Positions 59,784 through 64,000 of a stretch of 64,000 nt of DNA are shown piece after piece. The position numbers were made by a program, and so were the translations under genes. The notes beneath the pieces are model-generated. The model saw nothing but the letters and a program-made list of their open reading frames with translations. It was not told where the DNA came from and searched no databases. The DNA is from Bacillota bacterium. Lineage in GTDB: Bacteria > Bacillota > Clostridia > Christensenellales > Aristaeellaceae. The first letter of the stretch is position 1. The number at the start of each line of letters is the position of its first letter. Where the stretch lies: assembly GCA_023411375.1 (NCBI GenBank), contig JAEYOW010000057.1, forward strand, positions 58,877 to 122,876, read 5' to 3'.

Positions 59784-60107
59784 CTATTTCGCGGCGGGCT
59801 CCTTAGCATGCCCGTCGGCAAGCAAAACCGCCTCTTCCAGCAGCCGCTTTGCCTTTTCCAACTGAGCGGGAGAGGATACCGGTATGGATATGCGGGCTGA
59901 AGGATGGACGACCAGCACGTCAAGCGGAACTTCCAACGCGACTGCGATTTTGACGACAGTATCCAGACTGGGCTTGCGAATGCCACGCTCCACATGCCCG
60001 ATCAACGCGGGTGAAACGCCGGTCAGCCCGGATAGCCGCTCGATGGTCATTTTTCTGGAAAGCCTGTACCGCCTGATTTGTCGGCCCAGGTATTGATAGT
60101 CAAACAT
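59784..60107 (-). CDS. XRE-family regulator
   Basis: Protein of 107 residues with an N-terminal helix-turn-helix of the lambda-repressor/XRE type (about 8-62: LGRQIRRYRLSRKMTIERLS, then LIGHVERGIRKPSLDTVVKIA) and a short C-terminal segment that ends EAVLLADGHAKEPAAK. AAAGGA precedes the ATG. It is divergent from a second XRE gene, with an inverted repeat in the 166-bp gap. It may be a chromosomal switch or sensor; no toxin or phage gene is seen next to it. Confidence 0.85.
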   Translation of the reverse strand: MFDYQYLGRQIRRYRLSRKMTIERLSGLTGVSPALIGHVERGIRKPSLDTVVKIAVALEVPLDVLVVHPSARISIPVSSPAQLEKAKRLLEEAVLLADGHAKEPAAK

Positions 60108-60179
60108 GCGCTCAGTCCTTTCGCAAGCGTTTGGTAGTGGATGAGAGCATTATACCGCATCTACAGAAAAAACACAATG

Positions 60180-60198
60180 AGTTATACTTTTTATAACT
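60180..60198. promoter_or_regulatory. Perfect inverted repeat between divergent XRE genes
   Basis: AGTTATA (60180-60186), CTTTT, TATAACT (60192-60198). The AT-rich symmetric site lies midway between the two regulator genes and overlaps their probable promoters, as expected for an XRE operator. Confidence 0.6.
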
Positions 60199-60273
60199 GA
60201 AAGGGTTTGTTGCGCTTTTGGGAATACTCCATAATCAAAACGTACATGTTGTGATTAAAGGAGTTTGCGAGAT

Positions 60274-60633
60274 TTGGACGAGATGGAATTTGCCAACGAT
60301 ATCGACCGAAAGGCGTTTGGCAGAAAGGTTCGGGAGCTGCGTGAGGCGCGGCATATCAGCAGGGAGGCTTTTGCAAACATCTGCAACATATCGACGACGC
60401 ACATGCGGATGATTGAGGTTGGCGAGCGCCTGCCCAGTTTGCCCGTGCTGATCAGCATCTGCAACGAGTTGAAGGTCAGCCCCAGCTATTTGTTGCAAAG
60501 CGAGCTGACCTTTCTGACGGACGAGGCTCCCGATCCATACGACCGGTTGATGGAAATGGTGCTGAACCGGTCGCCTGAGGAGGCGGAGCTGCTTGTTGCG
60601 GTAATGGACCTGATGATGAGGCGCCTTAAGTAA
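60274..60633 (+). CDS. XRE-family regulator (second of the pair)
   Basis: Protein of 119 residues. The helix-turn-helix covers about 13-70 (FGRKVRELREARHISREAFA, then CNISTTHMRMIEVGERLPSL), followed by a short helical C-terminus with NRSPEEAELLVAVMDLMM. AAAGGAG (60257-60263) lies 10 bases before a TTG at 60274, which I take as the start; the TTG at 60265 is too close and the ATG at 60283 too far. It is divergent from the first XRE gene and convergent with uppP. Targets are unknown. Confidence 0.82.
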   Translation: MDEMEFANDIDRKAFGRKVRELREARHISREAFANICNISTTHMRMIEVGERLPSLPVLISICNELKVSPSYLLQSELTFLTDEAPDPYDRLMEMVLNRSPEEAELLVAVMDLMMRRLK

Positions 60634-60644
60634 CCGCGCCATAA

Positions 60645-60701
60645 ACAAAAAACGCCGCGCCTGTGCAAACGGCCTATCGGCCTGTTTCAGAGGTGCGGCG
60701 T
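60645..60701 (-). terminator. Terminator of uppP
   Basis: ACGCCGCGCCT (60652-60662) pairs with AGGTGCGGCGT (60691-60701, one G-U), enclosing a second stem GGCC/GGCC. On the - strand the stem is followed by TTTTTTGTTT. Confidence 0.8.
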
Positions 60702-60743
60702 CGCCATAGATATGGTAAAGTAAGTAAAACTTCCTGCGCTTGC

Positions 60744-61604
60744 TTATCCGATGAACCCAATCATGCCCGAAAGGCCTGTCTGGAGCGTTTCAGCGGGTGC
60801 GTCCGTCATAACTCCGGTCATTTGGAGGATGATGACGGCAATACCCAGAATCGCCACATACAGCGCAAACCAATTCAGCGATATTCTGGTGATGAGCTTG
60901 AGGAAGAAGCGAATGGCAAAATAACCGCTGACGCCGGCCACCACCATGCCGACCAAAATAGCGGGAAGGTCGCCGCCGAAGCTGAGCCCTTCCTTAAGCG
61001 CAGCGGAACCCTCGGACAGAAGGCCGCCTACAATGGCGGGCGCGCTCATCATAAAGCTGAACTTCGCGGCGGTTTCGCGGTTGAGCTTTGCGCTGACGCC
61101 GCCAAAGATGGTTGAGCCGCTGCGGCTGATGCCCGGCAGCATGCCGACGGCCTGCAGGCATCCCATCGCGACCGCCTCCCCGACGCCGACCTGTGCTTTT
61201 TCAACGCCTTTGCGCGCGTTGCGCTGTGAAAAAAACTGCGTGAGCGCAAGCATCAGTCCCGTTATGAGAAAGCACACGCCCAGCAGCATATTGTGCGTCT
61301 CCAGATAATCCACCTGATCGCTGAAAATAAGCTTGATAACCAGCGCGGGAAGGGAGGCGATAAACAGCAGCAACAGCGTTTTATTTTTGATGGGGTGAGC
61401 GATCATCTCAATCCAGTCTTTCCAAAAAACAATGGCGACGGCTACCAGCGTGCCCACATGAAGAAGAATGTTAAACAAGAGCTGGTGTTCGACGTCCACG
61501 CCAAACAACGCCTGGAGCAGGTTCAGGTGACCGCTTGAGGAAATGGGCAAAAATTCCGCAAGGCCCTGGATAAGGCCGAGTAGCGCCGCCATAAGAATGC
61601 TCAT
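60744..61604 (-). CDS. uppP: Undecaprenyl-diphosphatase (BacA/UppP)
   Basis: Membrane pyrophosphatase of 286 residues that recycles the lipid carrier of cell-wall synthesis. The two conserved motifs are intact: GLIQGLAEFLPISSSGHL near the N-terminus and LPGISRSGSTIFGG in the middle. About eight transmembrane helices are expected. AAAGGA precedes the ATG at 61604. It is a single gene on the - strand. Extra copies in a genome often give bacitracin resistance; whether this is the only copy is unknown. Confidence 0.94.
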   Translation of the reverse strand: MSILMAALLGLIQGLAEFLPISSSGHLNLLQALFGVDVEHQLLFNILLHVGTLVAVAIVFWKDWIEMIAHPIKNKTLLLLFIASLPALVIKLIFSDQVDYLETHNMLLGVCFLITGLMLALTQFFSQRNARKGVEKAQVGVGEAVAMGCLQAVGMLPGISRSGSTIFGGVSAKLNRETAAKFSFMMSAPAIVGGLLSEGSAALKEGLSFGGDLPAILVGMVVAGVSGYFAIRFFLKLITRISLNWFALYVAILGIAVIILQMTGVMTDAPAETLQTGLSGMIGFIG

Positions 61605-61641
61605 TTACAATCGTTCCTTTCTGTCTAGCCAATGCGTTAGC

Positions 61642-61670
61642 AGTATACACCATTTCCCACGGGATGTCAC
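61642..61670 (-). promoter_or_regulatory. Promoter of uppP
   Basis: On the - strand GTGACA (61670-61665) and TATACT (61647-61642) are separated by 17 bp, 37 bp before the start codon. Confidence 0.6.
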
Positions 61671-61716
61671 GGACTTTCTTGACATGCCGCCCATTCCAAT
61701 TGACGGCCGTTTCGGG

Positions 61717-61722
61717 TATAAT
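61717..61722 (+). promoter_or_regulatory. -10 element of the MBL-fold gene
   Basis: TATAAT lies 20 bp before the ATG at 61743; the -35 (TTCCAA at 61694-61699, 17-bp spacing) is poor. Confidence 0.45.
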
Positions 61723-61742
61723 AGTCGCGTGAGGTGATTTTT

Positions 61743-62606
61743 ATGAGCCTGTACCGTAAAATTGTGCTGTGCGTGCTGTTGGGGATGCTTGTCTGCGTAT
61801 TTGCGCTGCCAGGCGCGCCCGCCGAACAGCAGGACGGGGTAAGCGCGCTGTTTATCAATGTGGGCAAGGCGGACGCGGCGCTGCTCTTTCTGGGAGACCA
61901 GCGTTTTTTGATCGACACGGGAACAAAGGACAGCTATGACGCGCTGGAGCAGGCGCTGAGCCTTTATGGCGTAAAAAAGCTGGACGGCGTGCTGATCACC
62001 CACACGGATAAGGACCATGTGGGCGGGTTAAAGAAGCTTTTAAAGGGTGGGACGGAGGTTTCCATGCTCTACGCCGGGGCGCTTCACAGCGAGCCCGGCA
62101 ACGAAGAGCATCCCGTGTACGAAGCCTCTGAAAAATACGGAGTGCCCATACGTTGGCTGTCGGCGGGGGACGCGGTCGACCTTGAAAACGGCTGCGTATT
62201 TCAGGTGTTGGGCCCTCTCAGCCGCGATGCGGAAAATGAAAACAACAATTCCCTTGTGCTGGATTTGCAGACGCCGGAAGGAAACATTCTGCTAACGGGT
62301 GATATGGAGCTTGAGGAAGAGGCGGAGCTGATGGAGCGCGGGATGATTCCCAATGCCGCCGTGTTGAAGGTCGCGCATCACGGGGAGGACGACGCAACCA
62401 GCAAGGCCTTTGTGCTAAGCGTGAAGCCGCAGTGGGCCGTAATTTCCACAAGCACGGCGGAAGAGCCGGATACGCCGGACAGCAAAATTATGTCCCGCCT
62501 GTGGGAGATCAAGGCGGGCGTCGCCGTAACGCAGACCGCCGAGGTCGGTATTTTGGTTCATCTGAAGAAAGGAACGGCGTCGGCGGAGAGCGTCAATTTG
62601 AATTAA
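61743..62606 (+). CDS. Exported metallo-beta-lactamase-fold hydrolase (ComEC-like)
   Basis: Protein of 287 residues. Residues about 5-25 form a signal peptide or anchor. The rest is an MBL-fold domain like the C-terminal part of ComEC/Rec2, with FINVGKADAALL, the metal motif THTDKDHVGG, LTGDMELEEE and KVAHHGEDDATSK. GAGGTGATTTT precedes the ATG at 61743. Free-standing secreted forms of this domain are common in Firmicutes; a DNA or phosphodiester substrate outside the membrane is inferred. A strong hairpin separates it from the cysteine-rich gene. Confidence 0.85.
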   Translation: MSLYRKIVLCVLLGMLVCVFALPGAPAEQQDGVSALFINVGKADAALLFLGDQRFLIDTGTKDSYDALEQALSLYGVKKLDGVLITHTDKDHVGGLKKLLKGGTEVSMLYAGALHSEPGNEEHPVYEASEKYGVPIRWLSAGDAVDLENGCVFQVLGPLSRDAENENNNSLVLDLQTPEGNILLTGDMELEEEAELMERGMIPNAAVLKVAHHGEDDATSKAFVLSVKPQWAVISTSTAEEPDTPDSKIMSRLWEIKAGVAVTQTAEVGILVHLKKGTASAESVNLN

Positions 62607-62631
62607 CCGCACGCATACGGTGAAAATGCAT

Positions 62632-62681
62632 AGGATGGCTTGACGGATAAGCGAGATCGCTTGCCGTCAAGCCATCCTTTC
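62632..62681 (+). terminator. Strong hairpin before the cysteine-rich gene
   Basis: A perfect 15-bp stem (62632-62646 with 62664-62678) continues inside as AAGCGA/TCGCTT and is followed by TTTCATCAT. It ends the MBL-fold transcript; the cysteine-rich gene needs its own promoter or read-through. Confidence 0.85.
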
Positions 62682-62700
62682 ATCATAGGAGGAATTGCTA

Positions 62701-63587
62701 TGCAACATCCGCCATGCGGTTGCCACGTGTGCGGCGAAGGCAGGCCGCCTGAGAAATATCCGGCGCATACACATGAATGTGAACACTGCCACTGCGAATG
62801 CTGGGAAGAACCGGCCTGCTGCGAGCCGAAGCCATGCTGCCCGCCGCCGAAACCCTGTCCGCCGCCGAAACCGTGCTGTGAACCGAAGCCATGCTGCCCG
62901 CCCCCAAAGCCCTGTCCGCCACCCAGGCCCTGTCCCTGCCCGCCGCCGAAACCCTGCCCGCCGCCCAGACCCTGTCCCTGTCCGCCGCCCTGTCCCAGAC
63001 CACCCAAAAAGGTCAAAGCAGAAGGCGTGCTTCTGCAAAAAATTATCACCTGTGAGAAACGCAATATTCCCCGCCTGTGCACGGAGCTTACGCTGGAAGG
63101 GTTGCCCTGCTGCGCCACGCCGCCCTTCACCCTGATGATGGTACAGCAAAGCGGCGCCCAGCCATGGTGGACGCCGCTTGATAGCCAAGGCCCCAACGCG
63201 AGGCTTTGCCTGCGGATATGCATTCCCGTCTGCTGCCAGGTCTGCGACGCGTGCGGCAAAATGTACAACGCAACGAGCGTGGTGGAGGTGGAGGCGAGCC
63301 TTCGCCCACCGTGCCCCGCGTCGGAGTGCTGGAGGCACAGCATCTTCGTGGTGCCGTGCGTGCGCCTGTGCATGGCCGAATGCTGCTCGCAGGACTGCAC
63401 CTTCCAGGTACAATTGCAGATTTCACTTGAAATCTATCTGCTTCGTCCAGAGCCGTGCATGATGCACAAACCCGAGCCGGCTTGTCCGGATCTGCCTCTC
63501 TATCCGCAGCCCGTATGTCCTACTCCGCCTTGTTGGCAACAATGCCCAAAAGACCCGGACCCGTGTGGATGGCCAAGACAGGGCTAA
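62701..63587 (+). CDS. Cysteine/proline-rich protein, possible spore-coat or exosporium component
   Basis: Protein of 295 residues with about 46 cysteines. Layout: a Cys/His-rich head (about 1-35, with HECEHCHCECW); a low-complexity stretch (about 38-102) of CCEPKPCCPPPKPC- and PCPPPRPCPC-like repeats; then a folded-looking region (about 103-255) with alternating beta-like segments, CIPVCCQVCDACGK and CVRLCMAECCSQDC; then a Pro/Cys tail. There is no signal peptide or membrane segment. AGGAGG lies before the ATG. Disulfide- or metal-rich proteins of this sort occur in spore coats, and the host sporulates; that link is inference. The 3' end overlaps the degV gene by 68 bp. Confidence 0.75.
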
Positions 63588-64000
63588 CCTTCGCGATGAA
63601 AGCGTCGTCCTGAACCGCCAACTCACCTTTGAGGCGTTCCAGAAGCGTTTCCGCATCCGCCTGCGCTTTGCCGTTGACGACGGATAGCCTGATCTTTGCG
63701 CCGCCAAAGAAACGCTTGGCCTCCTGAATCATGGTATCAACGGCGCTCTTATAGCCGCGTGCCTTGGCCATGGTCTGGTAAACGCCGTCATCATTCACAA
63801 AAATGATGGGCTTGATCTGCAGCAGACTGCCGACGACGCCCTCCACGAGGCCGATCCGGCCGCCCTTGCGCAAAAACTCCAGCGTGCGGATGACGAACAT
63901 ACCCAATTGCGTCTTCCGCACGCTTTGCGCGGCCGCGACGGCCTCGTCGGGCGTCGCGCCGCCCTCCAGAGCGCGGGCGGCTTCCAGCACCATCATGCCC
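63520..64000 (-). CDS. DegV-family fatty-acid-binding protein (3' part, cut by the window end)
   Basis: The last 160 or so residues of a DegV protein, whose start lies beyond base 64000. The conserved blocks are RTLEFLRKGGRIG, LLQIKPIIFVNDDG, and the closing HTGPGLLGIVANK with its stop at 63522-63520. DegV proteins bind fatty acids and supply them to the FakA kinase. Its last 68 bp are antisense to the end of the cysteine-rich gene, and both ends look genuine. Confidence 0.9.
   Translation of the reverse strand, partial: GMMVLEAARALEGGATPDEAVAAAQSVRKTQLGMFVIRTLEFLRKGGRIGLVEGVVGSLLQIKPIIFVNDDGVYQTMAKARGYKSAVDTMIQEAKRFFGGAKIRLSVVNGKAQADAETLLERLKGELAVQDDAFIAKVSPVLAIHTGPGLLGIVANKAE

Noticed and set aside
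62820..63000. Short direct repeats that could look like a CRISPR array
   Set aside because: The repeats are codons for CPPPKPC-type peptides inside an open frame; there are no spacers of constant length and no cas genes.

Overview
The window looks like chromosomal DNA of a GC-rich, spore-forming, anaerobic Clostridia-type Firmicute, probably a gut or fermentative lineage. The evidence is a complete spoIIIAA-AH sporulation locus, a HrcA/CIRCE heat-shock operon in the Firmicute order hrcA-grpE-dnaK-dnaJ-prmA-rsmE-mtaB-HIT-rpsU, strong SD sequences of the AGGAGG type, several TTG/GTG starts, a biotin-dependent sodium-pumping decarboxylase, and many oxygen-sensitive or reductive enzymes. I cannot name the species. 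No tRNA, rRNA, CRISPR array or intact insertion sequence was seen.

Region 1 (1-17.6 kb) is a large catabolic and transport island, all on the + strand. It encodes a fused TRAP permease, an old-yellow-enzyme/FadH-type flavoenzyme, a zinc alcohol dehydrogenase, an IlvD/Edd-type dehydratase, a small membrane protein, a GntR/FCD regulator, a fumarate-reductase-like flavoprotein, two cupins, an SDR, an AEC transporter, a complete TctC-TctB-TctA transporter and a MATE transporter. Three carboxylate-type uptake systems beside dehydratase, oxidoreductase and flavin reductase genes suggest uptake and reductive breakdown of a hydroxylated carboxylic acid; the substrate is unknown. A palindrome centred on TTTGATCAAA sits at the tctC and MATE promoters, with a degenerate copy before the flavoprotein gene, and may be the GntR operator.

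Region 2 (17.7-26.8 kb) starts with a decayed gene ending in an SLH-like segment. Then comes a sugar locus: a DHDPS-family aldolase, an ABC importer (two permeases and a binding protein, no ATPase) and a GntR-LacI hybrid repressor on the - strand, with SDR, Gfo/Idh/MocA and D-lyxose-isomerase-family genes divergent on the + strand. A repeated CTGCCCGT word in its control regions is a candidate operator. By eye this region is less GC-rich than its flanks.

Region 3 (27-47.1 kb) is core housekeeping: rpmB and lepA (-), an L,D-transpeptidase, spoIIIAA-AH, a DUF1622 protein, hemW, a zinc-ribbon protein, a WYL regulator, and the hrcA-to-rpsU series.

Region 4 (47.1-56.1 kb) holds an RpiR regulator, purC, a FnlA/CapE-type nucleotide-sugar enzyme overlapping a GNAT gene, and an operon mmdA-mmdD-mmdC-mmdB plus a 5S/OadA-type carboxyltransferase. 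The last could couple methylmalonyl-CoA and oxaloacetate chemistry to a Na+ gradient through one biotin carrier.

Region 5 (56.1-64 kb) has an Rrf2 regulator divergent from cysK, a CRP-family regulator divergent from a YdcZ-type transporter with a CRP-like site between them, a divergent pair of XRE regulators around a perfect inverted repeat, uppP, an exported ComEC-like metallo-beta-lactamase-fold protein, a strikingly cysteine/proline-rich protein, and the 3' part of a DegV gene whose end overlaps the cysteine-rich gene on the other strand. The most interesting items are the cysteine-rich protein, the two-carboxyltransferase operon, the carboxylate island with its palindromes, and the operator candidates.
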